DNA of 46,948 nt from Erysipelotrichaceae bacterium. GTDB lineage: Bacteria; Bacillota_I; Bacilli_A; Culicoidibacterales; Culicoidibacteraceae. Shown in pieces: positions 29,893 through 39,559 of the stretch. How positions within the stretch are numbered: the first letter of the stretch is position 1; every line of letters begins with the position of its first letter. Where the stretch lies: positions 1 through 46,948 of the forward strand of contig BHER01000002.1 of the NCBI GenBank assembly GCA_003864555.1. Reading direction: 5' to 3'. The notes below the pieces were generated by a model. That model searched no databases, was not told the DNA's origin, and saw only the letters and a program-made list of their open reading frames with translations. A program made the translations under genes and the position numbers.

Positions 29893-30336
29893 ATGAAAAG
29901 AGCAGTTGCATTTGATGTGGGGACACATACAATAGGTGTTGCGCAAAGTGATGTCATGAAAATGCTTGCGCAACCAATCAAAACATTCCGCTACCAAGAA
30001 GCGGAATGGGCAGTAGCATTCAAGGCAATTTTTGAACAACTTGAGCTTAAAAGTATTGATGTATATGTTGTCGGATACCCTAAAATGATGAATAATAGTT
30101 TAGGGGAATCAGCAAAGCGTTCGGAGCGCTTTGCTCAAGAACTAGCAGACTATATTAAATTAGTTTGGGTAGGAGCAGAGATTGAAATTATTCTGCAGGA
30201 TGAACGATTAACAACAGTACAGGCAGAAAAGATATTAGTTTCACTGGATATGAGTCGTAAAAAACGCAAAGCAGTTATTGATACTGTTGCTGCCGTACTT
30301 ATTCTAGAAGACTATTTACAATCACAAAAAAAATAA
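29893..30336 (+). CDS. ruvX: RuvX/YqgF family RNase H-fold nuclease
   Basis: 147 residues with the YqgF pattern: AFDVGTHTIGVAQSD at the N-terminus, VVGYPKMMNNSLGESAKRSERFAQEL in the middle, DERLTTVQAEKIL and a final IDTVAAVLILEDYL carrying the last catalytic Asp. The family processes the 5' end of pre-16S rRNA and was earlier predicted as a Holliday junction resolvase. The usual GxPxxxxG reads GYPKMMNNSLG. It lies in the alaS-mltG operon. Confidence 0.93.
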   Translation: MKRAVAFDVGTHTIGVAQSDVMKMLAQPIKTFRYQEAEWAVAFKAIFEQLELKSIDVYVVGYPKMMNNSLGESAKRSERFAQELADYIKLVWVGAEIEIILQDERLTTVQAEKILVSLDMSRKKRKAVIDTVAAVLILEDYLQSQKK

Positions 30337-30358
30337 AATATGGAAAGAGGAAATAAAA

Positions 30359-30649
30359 ATGGAAGATAAGACATTTACAGTAATTGATGAAAATGGGAAT
30401 GAAACACTATGTGAGATAATATTCACATTTCACTCAGATGAATTTAAAAAAAATTATGTTATTTATACAATGCCAGGGAAAAATGATAGTGATGAGGTTG
30501 AAGTTTCTGCCGCTTGTTACGAAGAAAGCAGTGAAAATGAAGGTGCATTAAAACCAATAGAAACAGATGAAGAGTGGGAATTAGTAGAAAGCATTTTAGA
30601 AGAATATGAAGAAGAAGAAGACGAAGAAGAAAACGAAAACGAAGCATAA
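30359..30649 (+). CDS. DUF1292 family protein (UPF0473/YrzB-like)
   Basis: 96 residues of the short acidic family always found between ruvX and mltG in Bacillota. Seen here: TFTVIDENGNETLCEIIFTF, YVIYTMPG, VSAACYEE and EEWELVESILEEY, then an almost purely acidic tail. The function is unknown. The two-base gap to mltG suggests coupled translation. Confidence 0.88.
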   Translation: MEDKTFTVIDENGNETLCEIIFTFHSDEFKKNYVIYTMPGKNDSDEVEVSAACYEESSENEGALKPIETDEEWELVESILEEYEEEEDEEENENEA

Positions 30650-30651
30650 AA

Positions 30652-31800
30652 TTGGAGGCTATCATGGAAACAGTTATCTCACGAGGGAAAAACCGCAGGA
30701 ACCGTAAAAATAAAAAAAAGAAAAAGCTCATAATCCTATTTACAATACTCATCATACTTATTGCAGTCATTTCTGCAAGTGTAGTTGGAGGATACCAATA
30801 TTATTTTGTAAATCCAGTGGAACAAACATATGAAAGCGAAGTTCAAATATTCGAATTGGAAACACGCGAAACTGTAAGGAATATTGCAAGTGAATTGGCG
30901 GAAGCAGGGATAATAAAAGCTGACTGGCCAATGATACTAGAAGCAAAAAAACGTAAAATAGAATATGTCTCTAAAGCAGGGAAATATTCATTTTCAAAAG
31001 CAATGACAATTAGCCGCATTTTGGATATTATTGAGAAGAGCGAAACAGCATACGATATCCAAATTCCAATTAGCGATGGAACAACGATTGATGGATTATT
31101 AGAGACTTTTTCAAGACATGAAGGTGAAAAAAATGCCTTGGATGCAGAAATTAATGATCTAGCATATATCGGGAAATTACGCGAACAATTTTCTTTTTTA
31201 CCAGCAGAAATTGAAGGGGAAGGATTTCGCCATCGCTTAGAAGGATTTTTGGGGAATGATACGTATTTTCTAAAAGATGATGATACCATTCAAGTTCTAA
31301 TTGAGAAAGCTTTATCAAAATTTGAAAGTGAGTATAATGATGCGAAACTTGGACAAAAATTGATATCGTCGAATAAAACATTATTTGAGGTCGTGACGAT
31401 GGCATCTGTTGTCCGTGGAGAAGTCCTCTCAGGCGACATAGAAAACCAGAAGTTAGTCGCTGGTGTTTTCTATAACCGTGCTGAGGCAGATATGCCATTT
31501 GGAAGTGATGTAACAGTTGGGTATTCGCTTGGAATAAATGATGTAAATTATACACAAGAAGAACTTGATAATCCATCGCCATATAACACATATGTACATC
31601 CAGGGCTACCACTAGGGCCAATAAACAATCCCGGGTTTGATGTTATTGAAGCTGCACTTAATCCAACAGATAGTAAATATTACTATTTTTTAGCAGATAT
31701 TTGTAATGATGGCCACGGAGAATTTGGTAAAATTTATTATGCAGAAGACTATAGACAGCATAATATTTACCGTGATGAATATCTTGGGTGTATTAGTTAA
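30652..31800 (+). CDS. mltG: Endolytic murein transglycosylase MltG
   Basis: Cuts nascent peptidoglycan strands at the outer membrane face and is thought to release them from the synthase. A very basic cytoplasmic start (residues 5-25) precedes one membrane helix (about 26-47). The YceG/MltG domain follows, with TMASVVRGEV holding the putative catalytic Glu, then VAGVFYNRAEADMPFGSDVTVGY, SPYNTYVHPGLPLGPINNPG and YYYFLAD. The common ASIVEKE reads ASVVRGE, keeping only the second Glu, and the QTDPTV box reads GSDVTV. At 382 residues the length is normal. A terminator at 31799 ends this operon. Confidence 0.94.
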   Translation: MEAIMETVISRGKNRRNRKNKKKKKLIILFTILIILIAVISASVVGGYQYYFVNPVEQTYESEVQIFELETRETVRNIASELAEAGIIKADWPMILEAKKRKIEYVSKAGKYSFSKAMTISRILDIIEKSETAYDIQIPISDGTTIDGLLETFSRHEGEKNALDAEINDLAYIGKLREQFSFLPAEIEGEGFRHRLEGFLGNDTYFLKDDDTIQVLIEKALSKFESEYNDAKLGQKLISSNKTLFEVVTMASVVRGEVLSGDIENQKLVAGVFYNRAEADMPFGSDVTVGYSLGINDVNYTQEELDNPSPYNTYVHPGLPLGPINNPGFDVIEAALNPTDSKYYYFLADICNDGHGEFGKIYYAEDYRQHNIYRDEYLGCIS

Positions 31801-31820
31801 AGCATGGATTTCCATGCTTT
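31799..31820 (+). terminator. Intrinsic terminator after mltG
   Basis: The stem AAAGCATGG-att-tCCATGCTTT, with a four-base loop, starts at the mltG stop codon and is followed by T-rich sequence. It closes the alaS-mltG operon. Confidence 0.85.
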
Positions 31821-31852
31821 TTGGTTTTTTATAATGAAGGAGTGTATGTATT

Positions 31853-32380
31853 TTGAAACAAGTTGAATTAGTATATATTGGGGATATTGTTAATACCCAT
31901 GGATTGAATGGGGAATTGCGGATATTATCTGATAGTGATTTTAAAGAAGAGCGCTTCCGAAGTGGCGCAAAATTACAAATTTTAGATGACCAGGGAACTT
32001 TTGTTGAGCATGTTGAAATCCAAAAATATCGCGTGCATAAGAACTTTGATTTACTGACATTTAAAGGTAAAGACCATATTAGCCATGCAGAAAGATACAA
32101 AGGGATGCAATTAGCCGTACTTAAAAGTAGTGTAGGAGAATTAGCAGAAGATGATGGCTATTATTTTTCTGATATCAGACAATGTGATGTGTATGATATC
32201 GAAAATATACTTATAGGTCAAGTCGATAAAATCGTTGCGATGCCATCTTATGATCTTTGGTATATCAAAAGAGAAGGTAAAAAAGAGTTGCTTGTACCAT
32301 ATACAGAGCAATTTATCAAAAAAGTTGATATCCCTAATAAGCGTATTGATATTGATATTCTAGAAGGGCTGGATATTTAA
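31853..32380 (+). CDS. rimM: 16S rRNA processing protein RimM
   Basis: Assembly factor for the 30S head that binds ribosomal protein S19. The N-terminal barrel begins [19 protein letters not shown] and the C-terminal PRC-like barrel has [22 protein letters not shown] and [15 protein letters not shown]. It starts with TTG at 31853, ten bases after AAGGAG; no in-frame ATG fits better. At 175 residues it is typical. The stop overlaps the trmD ATG (TAATGG), the classic rimM-trmD pair. A TATAAT at 31829 in the spacer may serve as -10 but lacks a clear -35. Confidence 0.95.
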   Translation: MKQVELVYIGDIVNTHGLNGELRILSDSDFKEERFRSGAKLQILDDQGTFVEHVEIQKYRVHKNFDLLTFKGKDHISHAERYKGMQLAVLKSSVGELAEDDGYYFSDIRQCDVYDIENILIGQVDKIVAMPSYDLWYIKREGKKELLVPYTEQFIKKVDIPNKRIDIDILEGLDI

Positions 32381-33072
32381 TGGCAAAGCTAAAAATTGAT
32401 ATATTGACTCTTTTTCCAGAAATGTTTGGGCAAGTTTTCTCACATTCTATTATTGGTAGAGCATGTGATGCACAAAAAGTTGAGATTGCTTATCATGATT
32501 TTAGAGCATTTTCTGAAAATAAGCATAAGAATGTTGATGATTATCCTTATGGTGGTGGTGCAGGTTTAGTTTTAACGGTACAACCAATTTTCTCAGCGCT
32601 TGCAAATTGCGTTGAGCAAAGCGATGTACTAGCTGAAAAGCGTGAAATTATTATGATGACACCACAAGGTGAGCAATTTAGCCATAAAATTGCGTTGGAG
32701 CTTGCACAAAAAGAGCATCTCGTTTTTGTCTGTGGTCATTATGAGGGGTTTGACGAAAGAATTAGGGAACATCTTGTAACCCGCGAACTATCACTAGGAG
32801 ATTTCGTCCTAACGGGTGGGGAGATGGCATCAATGGCAATGATTGATGCAACAGTCCGCTTGATGCCGGATGTCATTCAAAAGCAATCCCATGAAGATGA
32901 CTCATTTGCAACAGGACTCCTTGAATATCCGCAGTATACAAGACCACGTGTATTTAATGGGTGGGAGGTGCCTCAGATTTTATTGAGTGGGCATCATCTA
33001 CAAATTGATACCTGGCGGAAAGAACAAAGTCTAATACGAACAAAAAAAAGAAGACCAGATTTACTGAAATAA
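32380..33072 (+). CDS. trmD: tRNA (guanine-N1)-methyltransferase TrmD
   Basis: Makes m1G37 in tRNAs using S-adenosylmethionine, preventing frameshifting at proline and other codons. The trefoil-knot SPOUT motifs are plain: [31 protein letters not shown] and [12 protein letters not shown]. At 230 residues it is standard. Its ATG overlaps the rimM stop. The usual next gene, rplS, is not here but at 8582; a dnaD-like gene follows instead. Confidence 0.97.
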   Translation: MAKLKIDILTLFPEMFGQVFSHSIIGRACDAQKVEIAYHDFRAFSENKHKNVDDYPYGGGAGLVLTVQPIFSALANCVEQSDVLAEKREIIMMTPQGEQFSHKIALELAQKEHLVFVCGHYEGFDERIREHLVTRELSLGDFVLTGGEMASMAMIDATVRLMPDVIQKQSHEDDSFATGLLEYPQYTRPRVFNGWEVPQILLSGHHLQIDTWRKEQSLIRTKKRRPDLLK

Positions 33073-33085
33073 TGGAGGAATAGAG

Positions 33086-33766
33086 ATGGATGATCCGATA
33101 ATTTTAAAAAAAATATTAAAAAAGAACCCCTATCTCCTTATTGAAGAATTGATGCGTAAACAGGCAGTGCTACAATTGAGCCCAGCAGAATTCTTGGTTT
33201 TACAATTTTTGTGGATAGAATTAGCAGAACTTAATAGCCAACCATCTAATGAGCATCTCTCCCAAATAACAGGGATGGAAATAATAACAGTGAGACAAGC
33301 AATTTTTTCTTTAATTGAGAAAAAATACTTGGGGTTGAATACTGTGCAAATTGGTAGCAAAATAGCGGAAGTATATGACATGGATTTACTAATACAACAG
33401 CTTTATAAATTAAAACACGAAGGTTCAAAAGTTGGGAATCAATTGCAACATCTTGTTAAAATGATTGAACTAGAATTTGCAAGACAGCTATCACCAATTG
33501 AGATTCAGTGCATCCAGGGATGGGTGTATGATGAGAAAATTGAAGTTGTTGTGATTGAAGAAGCATTGAAAGAAACCATTCTTGCAGGAGTTCGTAATTT
33601 CAAGTATATGAGTGCAATTATCCATAATTGGCAAAAAACAGGCGAGAAAAAATATGGCATTCAAAACCAGAAACTTGAAATGGCGAAGAAATTTGTACCA
33701 ACTAAGGAACAAAAAGATATTGCGGCGTACGATTGGACGAAGAATTTAGGTGAGGATGATGTCTAA
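33086..33766 (+). CDS. dnaD: DnaD-family replication initiation protein
   Basis: 226 residues. The N-terminal half looks like the DnaD winged-helix domain (LSPAEFLVLQFLW, LSQITGMEIITVRQAIFSLIEKKYLGL). The C-terminal half is the DnaD/DnaB2 helical domain (FARQLSPIEIQCIQGWVYD, VIEEALKETILAGVRNFKYMSAIIHNW). DnaD helps load the replicative helicase with DnaA and DnaB in Bacillota. The gene overlaps the start of nth, and the dnaD-nth pairing is known from Bacillus, which supports the call over a phage DnaD-like protein. Confidence 0.87.
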   Translation: MDDPIILKKILKKNPYLLIEELMRKQAVLQLSPAEFLVLQFLWIELAELNSQPSNEHLSQITGMEIITVRQAIFSLIEKKYLGLNTVQIGSKIAEVYDMDLLIQQLYKLKHEGSKVGNQLQHLVKMIELEFARQLSPIEIQCIQGWVYDEKIEVVVIEEALKETILAGVRNFKYMSAIIHNWQKTGEKKYGIQNQKLEMAKKFVPTKEQKDIAAYDWTKNLGEDDV

Positions 33767-34400
33767 AAAATCTGATATCATCATGGCAACATTAGCAGAA
33801 CTTTATCCCGATGCTGCATGTGAACTTATCCATAAAAATGTTTTAGAATTAACAATTGCAGTTATGCTTTCAGCACAGACTACGGATAGACAAGTAAATA
33901 TCGCAACAAAGGGTTTATTTGAGCACTATAAAACAATAACGGACTATGCTAATGCAAAGTTTGAAGATGTAGTAGAGGATATCAAGAGCATTGGACTAAA
34001 TAAGGTGAAAGCTAAAAATGTGATTACAATGGCGCAATTGGTGCAAAAAAACTATGGTGGAGAAATCCCCGATTCGATTAAAAAACTCATAACCTTACCA
34101 GGTATTGGGCGTAAGACTGCAAATGTTGTCATAAGCGTTGGCTATGGGAAACCAGGATTTGCTGTTGATACCCATGTAGAACGGGTATGTAAACGACTAA
34201 GCCTAGTCAAAGAGTCGGACGATGTTGTGCGTATTGAAAAGAAAGTTAAACGCCTTTTCCCCCGCGAACAGTGGTCACTCCTACACCATCAGATGATTTT
34301 TTTTGGACGTTATTTTTGTAAAGCACGTAATCCAAATTGTGAGCAATGTACAGTACAAAAGCAATGTAGCTACTATAAAAATCAAAATAAAAAAAGCTAA
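33759..34400 (+). CDS. nth: Endonuclease III (DNA glycosylase/AP lyase)
   Basis: Removes oxidised pyrimidines from DNA and nicks the abasic site. The helix-hairpin-helix LPGIGRKTANVV contains the catalytic Lys, and the catalytic Asp lies in AVDTHVERV. The C-terminal iron-sulfur cluster loop has the exact C-x6-C-x2-C-x5-C spacing. The ATG at 33759 lies six bases after TTAGGTG and inside the end of the dnaD-like gene, so translation is likely coupled; this gives 213 residues. It runs into a bidirectional terminator shared with plsY. Confidence 0.96.
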   Translation: MSKKSDIIMATLAELYPDAACELIHKNVLELTIAVMLSAQTTDRQVNIATKGLFEHYKTITDYANAKFEDVVEDIKSIGLNKVKAKNVITMAQLVQKNYGGEIPDSIKKLITLPGIGRKTANVVISVGYGKPGFAVDTHVERVCKRLSLVKESDDVVRIEKKVKRLFPREQWSLLHHQMIFFGRYFCKARNPNCEQCTVQKQCSYYKNQNKKS

Positions 34401-34446
34401 TACCACAGACAATAGTAATTTGTCGATAAAGGTATTAGCTTTTTTA
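34390..34446. terminator. Bidirectional terminator between nth and plsY
   Basis: AAAAAAGCTAATACC pairs with GGTATTAGCTTTTTT, with a nested GACAA/TTGTC stem in the loop. The flanking A and T runs make it work on both strands for the convergent genes. Confidence 0.9.
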
Positions 34447-35046
34447 TTATGCAGGATCGCCAAGTTTTCTTTCAGTTCCCTGTATGAGCCGCTTAATATT
34501 TTCACGATGGCTCCAAAGAATGAGCACAACGATGAAACTATAGGGGAGGAGGTATTGTGGGCTTAAAAAATAAACACCAATTGTACTAAAACTTATTGCC
34601 AGGATTGTTGCAAGTGAAACAATTTTCTTAATTTTGATAATGAGAAAGAAAATGACTGCAGCACCTAAAGCAACAAGCGGGAATAGTGATAGCATCGTAC
34701 CAAGTGTCGCTGCAGCACCTTTCCCACCTTTAAAGTGGAAGAAAAGGGGATAGCATTGCCCAATAACTGCAGCAAGGCAAATCCAAGCTTTTGCACTTGG
34801 AATAAAGAATCCCAAGGGGACAAATAGCATTGCTAAAAGCATGGGGACAATAGGCTTAGACACATCTAAGATAAAAACGGCAAGTGCTGTTTTTTTACCA
34901 AAGGTTCTTAATATATTGGTAGAACCTGCTCCATGGGAACCAAATCCCCGCACATCCTTTCCATGAATATACTTACTAATGATGATACCATTATTGATTG
35001 AGCCATAAATATAGGCTATAGCTAAGAAAAGAATAAATTCGAACAT
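34447..35046 (-). CDS. plsY: Acyl-phosphate glycerol-3-phosphate acyltransferase PlsY
   Basis: Integral membrane enzyme that puts the first acyl chain on glycerol 3-phosphate from acyl phosphate. About five membrane segments are apparent. Family motifs are YIYGSINNGIIIS (first loop; the usual form has SIPxG), GSHGAGSTNILRTFGKK, and HFKGGKGAAATLGTM. The Pro-to-Asn change in the first motif is a mild divergence. At 199 residues the length is normal. The leader carries GGAGG and a minus-strand TATAAT (35090-35095). Confidence 0.95.
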   Translation of the reverse strand: MFEFILFLAIAYIYGSINNGIIISKYIHGKDVRGFGSHGAGSTNILRTFGKKTALAVFILDVSKPIVPMLLAMLFVPLGFFIPSAKAWICLAAVIGQCYPLFFHFKGGKGAAATLGTMLSLFPLVALGAAVIFFLIIKIKKIVSLATILAISFSTIGVYFLSPQYLLPYSFIVVLILWSHRENIKRLIQGTERKLGDPA

Positions 35047-35089
35047 TGTTTGTCCTCCGGTCTCTCTGTTATTTTGATTAATATGTAAT

Positions 35090-35095
35090 ATTATA
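35090..35095 (-). promoter_or_regulatory. Candidate -10 box for plsY
   Basis: TATAAT on the minus strand, 44 bases before the plsY start codon, in the divergent spacer with dprA. No strong -35 is evident. Confidence 0.45.
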
Positions 35096-35205
35096 ACAAA
35101 AAAATCAGAAACTTTCTATAAAATTACGAAAGTATATACAGGGATGTTTGAAAGATTCAGTTTCTTGAGAATATTGTTGAATATTGAAGTGAAAGGAAGA
35201 GGACT

Positions 35206-36033
35206 ATGAAAGAACTTAGTCATAAATTAATAAGAGGGGACTATTACCAGTATTTTAATTATCCAATTAGAAAGCAAATTATCCAATTGTATAAAAATGA
35301 TGAACATGCTATGCTTACATCAATTTTACTCGGACTCGTTGGAAGTGAGGAGGAGGGTGAGAAATTAGATTTAGCAGGGTCAACGGCAATCACAATTTTT
35401 GATGAGGCATATCCTGCATTATTACTTGAAAGTTATGACCCACCACTTGTACTCTACTGTCTTGGAAATATTGAACTATTAAAGAGAAAAAAGCAGCTGG
35501 CAATTGTCGGTAGCCGCAAACCACAAAGTGAGTCACTGAGTGCAACATATAAAATTATTACAAAACTTAAAAAAGAGAAAGAGGAGGATCTTGTGATTGT
35601 TAGTGGACTTGCTAATGGTGTGGATGGTTATAGCCATCAGTTGGCATTAGAATACAATATCCCAACAATTGCTGTCTTGGGATTTGGTTTTAATTTTATG
35701 TATCCACGTGAAAATGAACAATTATATGAACGAATTAAACGTGAGGGATTGGTCATAAGTGAGTATCCTCCACATACAAGTATCTCAAGATGGCAATTTA
35801 TTGCACGTAATCGGATTATTTCAGGACTTTGCAAAGTAGTTATTATTGTTGAAGCAAAGGCTAAAAGTGGTTCTCTCATCACAGCAGAATTAGCACTATC
35901 TGAGAACCGAGAAGTATATATTGTTGCAGGTAATAGTTTCAATGATTCTTATTTAGGGTCACATAATTTATTGCAAGAAGGCGCCAAATTACTCCTAAAC
36001 GTGGAAGAAGTATTGGAAGAGTATCATTATTAA
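35206..36033 (+). CDS. dprA: DNA processing protein DprA (Smf)
   Basis: Rossmann-fold protein that loads RecA on single-stranded DNA taken up in natural transformation. The central motifs are AIVGSRKPQ, VSGLANGVDGYSH (usually SGLAxGID..AH), ISEYPP, and RWQFIARNRIISGL followed by VVIIVEA and SGSLITAELAL. At 275 residues it is at the short end of the family and seems to lack the C-terminal winged helix seen in longer forms. Its position directly before topA is the usual smf-topA arrangement. The only other competence-associated evidence would be elsewhere in the genome. Confidence 0.94.
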   Translation: MKELSHKLIRGDYYQYFNYPIRKQIIQLYKNDEHAMLTSILLGLVGSEEEGEKLDLAGSTAITIFDEAYPALLLESYDPPLVLYCLGNIELLKRKKQLAIVGSRKPQSESLSATYKIITKLKKEKEEDLVIVSGLANGVDGYSHQLALEYNIPTIAVLGFGFNFMYPRENEQLYERIKREGLVISEYPPHTSISRWQFIARNRIISGLCKVVIIVEAKAKSGSLITAELALSENREVYIVAGNSFNDSYLGSHNLLQEGAKLLLNVEEVLEEYHY

Positions 36034-36149
36034 ACTATAAAAAAAGACCTATAGGACGGATGAAATATTCGACAATGGTGCATAAATATGGAATGAGGTG
36101 AAAAAAATGTGACTTTATAAAACTATTTGTCCTAACTTTGTGGAAACTT

Positions 36150-36158
36150 TGCTATAAT
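36150..36158 (+). promoter_or_regulatory. Promoter of topA (extended -10)
   Basis: TGCTATAAT is an extended -10 element (TG, one base, TATAAT). A -35-like TTGTCC lies at 36127-36132 with a 20-base spacer. It is 34 bases before the topA start, inside the dprA-topA gap. Confidence 0.6.
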
Positions 36159-36192
36159 ATGACAAGAGACATTCTTTTAGGAGGAAAATGAA

Positions 36193-38244
36193 TTGAAACA
36201 TTTAGTAATAGTAGAGTCACCAGCAAAGTCGAAGACAATTGAGGGATATTTAGGAAAAGATTTCATCGTTACCTCGTCTGTTGGTCATATTCGAGATTTG
36301 GCAACAACGGGTCAACATGGTTTAGGTGTAGATGTTGAAAATGGATTTGAACCAACATATAAAACAATAACTGGGAAAGCAAAAGTTGTGCGTGAATTAA
36401 AGAAAGCTGCAAAAGAGGCAGACGTAATTTATCTTGCAACCGATCCCGATCGTGAGGGTGAGGCAATTAGCTGGCATCTAGCAGAAATATTGGGTCTAGA
36501 CACTGCAAAAGTTGAGCGGGTTGTATTTAATGAAATTACGAAAAAAGCAGTGCAATCGGCTTTTGATCATCCAAGAAAAATTGATATTAATCTTGTGCAT
36601 TCGCAAGAAGCACGGCGGATTTTAGATCGTATTATCGGATTTAGACTAAGTAAATTACTCCAATCTAAAATTAAAAGCAAGAGTGCAGGACGTGTGCAAT
36701 CAGTTGCATTACGACTCATAGTTGAACGTGAGCGTGAAATTGAAGCATTTATTCCAGAAGAGTACTGGGAAATTTATGTGAACCATTTTATGGCTGAAAA
36801 TCACGTCATTGCATTCAAACTAGCAAAATACAAAAATAAAAAAATTGAACTAAAATCAAGTGCTGATGTCGATAATGTGTTAACGGCAATTACAAATAAA
36901 GATTTTATTGTTGAGAGCATTACAAGTAAAAATACAGCAAGAGCACCAAAACAGCCATTCATCACAGCACGTCTGCAACAAGAAGCAGCAAGTAAACTTG
37001 GGTTTACTGCTAAAAAGACAATGTCAGTTGCCCAAAAATTATATGAAGGTATGAAAATAGGCTCTGAGACAGTTGGTCTAATAACATATATGAGAACAGA
37101 CTCAGTAAGATTATCAGATGATTTTGTCGACAGTGCTTTTGACTATATTATTTCCAACTTCGGAAAAGAATATAAGGGCACAAGAATAAAATCTAAAAAA
37201 GCAGATACAACGCAAGATGCACATGAGGCAATTCGCCCAACAGCTGTTGAGCGAACACCAGAAAAAATGGCTAAATATCTTGAAAAAGATGAATTTCGGC
37301 TATACGAATTAATCTGGTCACGGACAATTGCATCCCTCATGTCTAAAGCAAAACTTGACAATACCAAAGTTATCCTCGAAAATAATTTATACACTTTCCA
37401 AGCAAATGGACAGATTTTGAAATTTGAAGGGTATTTAAAAGTATATAAAAAATTTGAAAAAGTATCAGATGAAGAATTGCCACTTTATGTTGAAGGAGTG
37501 AGTATTGCACCAATAGAAATTGCCAATTCGCAGCACTTCACACAACCGCCCGCAAGATATGGTGAGGCATCTCTTGTCAAAGTTTTAGAAGAGCAAGGAA
37601 TAGGAAGACCCTCAACATATGCAACAATTATTGATACTATCCAAAAACGTGGATATGTTAATTTGGACCAAAAGCGATTTTTTCCATCTGAGCAAGGAAT
37701 TTTAACAAGTGATAATTTAACAAAACATTTTGAGCAGATTATTAATGTTGATTACACAGCAAAAATTGAATCAGATTTAGATAGCATTGCTCGTGGTGAA
37801 ATGGATGAGATTAAGTTTTTAGAAGAATTTTATCAAAATTTTGTTCCAGCCATTGATGCAGCCTACGAGAATATGGAGAAAATTGAAGCAAAAGAAGTTG
37901 GGAAGCAATGCCCAGACTGTGCAAGCCCACTTGTTGTTAGAAGAAGCCGCTATGGTGAATTTATTGGGTGTAGTAATTACCCAGAATGTAAATATATTGA
38001 ACCAAGTGAGAATAATATCCAAGTTTCAACAAATATCCATTGTCCAAAATGTGCTGAGGGTGAAATTATTGAAAAGAAAACCCGCCGTGGGAAAATCTTT
38101 TTTGGCTGTAATAAATACCCTGATTGTGATTTTGCAACATGGTATAAACCAATAGATAAAAAATGCCCAAAATGTGAAAGCATCTTAATTGAAAAAGGTA
38201 AAAAAATCACATGTAGTTCATGCGATTATATTGAAGAGGAGTAG
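36193..38244 (+). CDS. topA: DNA topoisomerase I
   Basis: Type IA topoisomerase that relaxes negative supercoils. The Toprim domain starts at [13 protein letters not shown] and has [12 protein letters not shown]; the active-site tyrosine is in [10 protein letters not shown] at about residue 299. Three C-terminal zinc-ribbon repeats follow: two GxxFxGCxxYPxC types and a final CPKC...CSSC. It begins with TTG seven bases after TTTAGGAGG. The ATG at 36188 is followed by a stop after one codon and cannot be used. At 683 residues it matches Bacillus. Codons near the end overlap nothing; trmFO starts four bases later. Confidence 0.97.
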   Translation: MKHLVIVESPAKSKTIEGYLGKDFIVTSSVGHIRDLATTGQHGLGVDVENGFEPTYKTITGKAKVVRELKKAAKEADVIYLATDPDREGEAISWHLAEILGLDTAKVERVVFNEITKKAVQSAFDHPRKIDINLVHSQEARRILDRIIGFRLSKLLQSKIKSKSAGRVQSVALRLIVEREREIEAFIPEEYWEIYVNHFMAENHVIAFKLAKYKNKKIELKSSADVDNVLTAITNKDFIVESITSKNTARAPKQPFITARLQQEAASKLGFTAKKTMSVAQKLYEGMKIGSETVGLITYMRTDSVRLSDDFVDSAFDYIISNFGKEYKGTRIKSKKADTTQDAHEAIRPTAVERTPEKMAKYLEKDEFRLYELIWSRTIASLMSKAKLDNTKVILENNLYTFQANGQILKFEGYLKVYKKFEKVSDEELPLYVEGVSIAPIEIANSQHFTQPPARYGEASLVKVLEEQGIGRPSTYATIIDTIQKRGYVNLDQKRFFPSEQGILTSDNLTKHFEQIINVDYTAKIESDLDSIARGEMDEIKFLEEFYQNFVPAIDAAYENMEKIEAKEVGKQCPDCASPLVVRRSRYGEFIGCSNYPECKYIEPSENNIQVSTNIHCPKCAEGEIIEKKTRRGKIFFGCNKYPDCDFATWYKPIDKKCPKCESILIEKGKKITCSSCDYIEEE

Positions 38245-38248
38245 TTTT

Positions 38249-39547
38249 ATGCAAAAAGTAGTAAATGTTGTCGGTGCAGGTCTTGCAGGGGTTGAGGCTG
38301 CATGGGTTCTTGCAAATGCAGGCATCAAAGTAAGATTATTTGAAATGCGCCCTAAATATTCGACAGAAGCCCATAAGAGTAGCGATTTTGCAGAACTCGT
38401 GTGTAGTAATTCACTACGCTCTAATCAGCTAGTAAGTGGAGTTGGGTTACTTAAAGCTGAGATGCGGTTACTAGATTCACTCGTAATTGCAGTAGCGGAT
38501 CAAACATGCGTGCCAGCAGGAAGTGCCTTAGCAGTTGATCGGGATGTTTTTTCGCAAAAAATTACCAATAGTATTAAAATGCATGAAAATATTGAAGTCA
38601 TTTATGATAAAGTAACACATATACCAGAGGGGCCAACAATTATTGCTAGTGGTCCATTAACAGCACCTGAACTATCAACAGATATTCAGCGGTTTTGTGG
38701 AGAAGAATATCTCTATTTCTATGATGCGGCAGCACCAATAATTGCTAAAGATAGTATTGATTTTTCCAAAGCATACTATAAATCACGATATGATAAAGGG
38801 GATGCAGATTATATCAATTGTCCGATGACTGCAGCAGAGTACAGTATATTTTACCAAGAACTTATTCATGCTGATGTGGTCCCTTTAAAAGAGTTTGAAA
38901 AAGAAATATATTTTGAGGGGTGTATGCCAGTTGAAGTAATGGCATCACGTGGAGAGAAAACATTATTATTTGGTCCTTTAAAACCAGTGGGGCTTAGACA
39001 TCCAGTAACTGAGGAGCGTGCATATGCTGTGCTTCAGCTTCGTCAGGATAATGTTGCAGCAACACTTTATAATATTGTTGGGTTCCAAACACATCTTAAA
39101 TGGCCCGAACAAAAGCGTGTGTTACAATTGGTCCCAGGATTAGAAAACTGTGAGATTGTCCGCTATGGCGTTATGCACCGTAATACTTTTTTAAATGCAC
39201 CAAAAGTATTATATGCAACATACCAAAGTAAGCAACGGGCGGATTTATTTTTTGCAGGGCAAATAACTGGAGTAGAAGGTTATGTTGAAAGTGCAGCAAG
39301 TGGTATTGTTGCAGGATTGAATATGTTAAGTTACCTTTTTGACACACCAGCAGTTATTTTCCCAACACAAACAATGATTGGTGCGCAAGCAAACTATATT
39401 TCGCATGCAGATTCAACGAATTTTCAACCAATGAATGCAAATTTTGGTGTCTTACCAGAACTTGAAATCTATACGAAGAAAAAAGAAAGAAAACAGGCAT
39501 ACGCCGATAGAGCATTACAAGTCTTACAAGACTTTTTAGCAAAGTAG
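38249..39547 (+). CDS. trmFO: Folate-dependent tRNA-U54 methyltransferase TrmFO
   Basis: FAD protein that makes 5-methyluridine at tRNA position 54 using methylene-tetrahydrofolate. The N-terminal dinucleotide fold is [15 protein letters not shown]; other family motifs are [48 protein letters not shown] and [18 protein letters not shown]. The ATG at 38249 follows GAAGAGGAG and starts at the family's usual point, giving 432 residues; an in-frame start inside topA at 38189 is not needed. Gene order topA-trmFO-xerC is typical of Bacillota. Confidence 0.97.
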   Translation: MQKVVNVVGAGLAGVEAAWVLANAGIKVRLFEMRPKYSTEAHKSSDFAELVCSNSLRSNQLVSGVGLLKAEMRLLDSLVIAVADQTCVPAGSALAVDRDVFSQKITNSIKMHENIEVIYDKVTHIPEGPTIIASGPLTAPELSTDIQRFCGEEYLYFYDAAAPIIAKDSIDFSKAYYKSRYDKGDADYINCPMTAAEYSIFYQELIHADVVPLKEFEKEIYFEGCMPVEVMASRGEKTLLFGPLKPVGLRHPVTEERAYAVLQLRQDNVAATLYNIVGFQTHLKWPEQKRVLQLVPGLENCEIVRYGVMHRNTFLNAPKVLYATYQSKQRADLFFAGQITGVEGYVESAASGIVAGLNMLSYLFDTPAVIFPTQTMIGAQANYISHADSTNFQPMNANFGVLPELEIYTKKKERKQAYADRALQVLQDFLAK

Positions 39548-39559
39548 TGGGGAAGATAC

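Noticed and set aside
31390-31440. MltG catalytic region ASVVRGE instead of ASIVEKE, as a sign of inactivity
   Set aside because: The first Glu of the motif varies in the family as I remember it, and the second, invariant Glu is retained, so inactivity is not supported.
36060-36101. 13-codon frame between dprA and topA
   Set aside because: Very short, weak ribosome site and no sign of conservation; nothing supports a gene.
38189-38248. trmFO starting inside topA
   Set aside because: The ATG at 38249 has a good Shine-Dalgarno and gives the standard N-terminus; the upstream residues are unlike the family.
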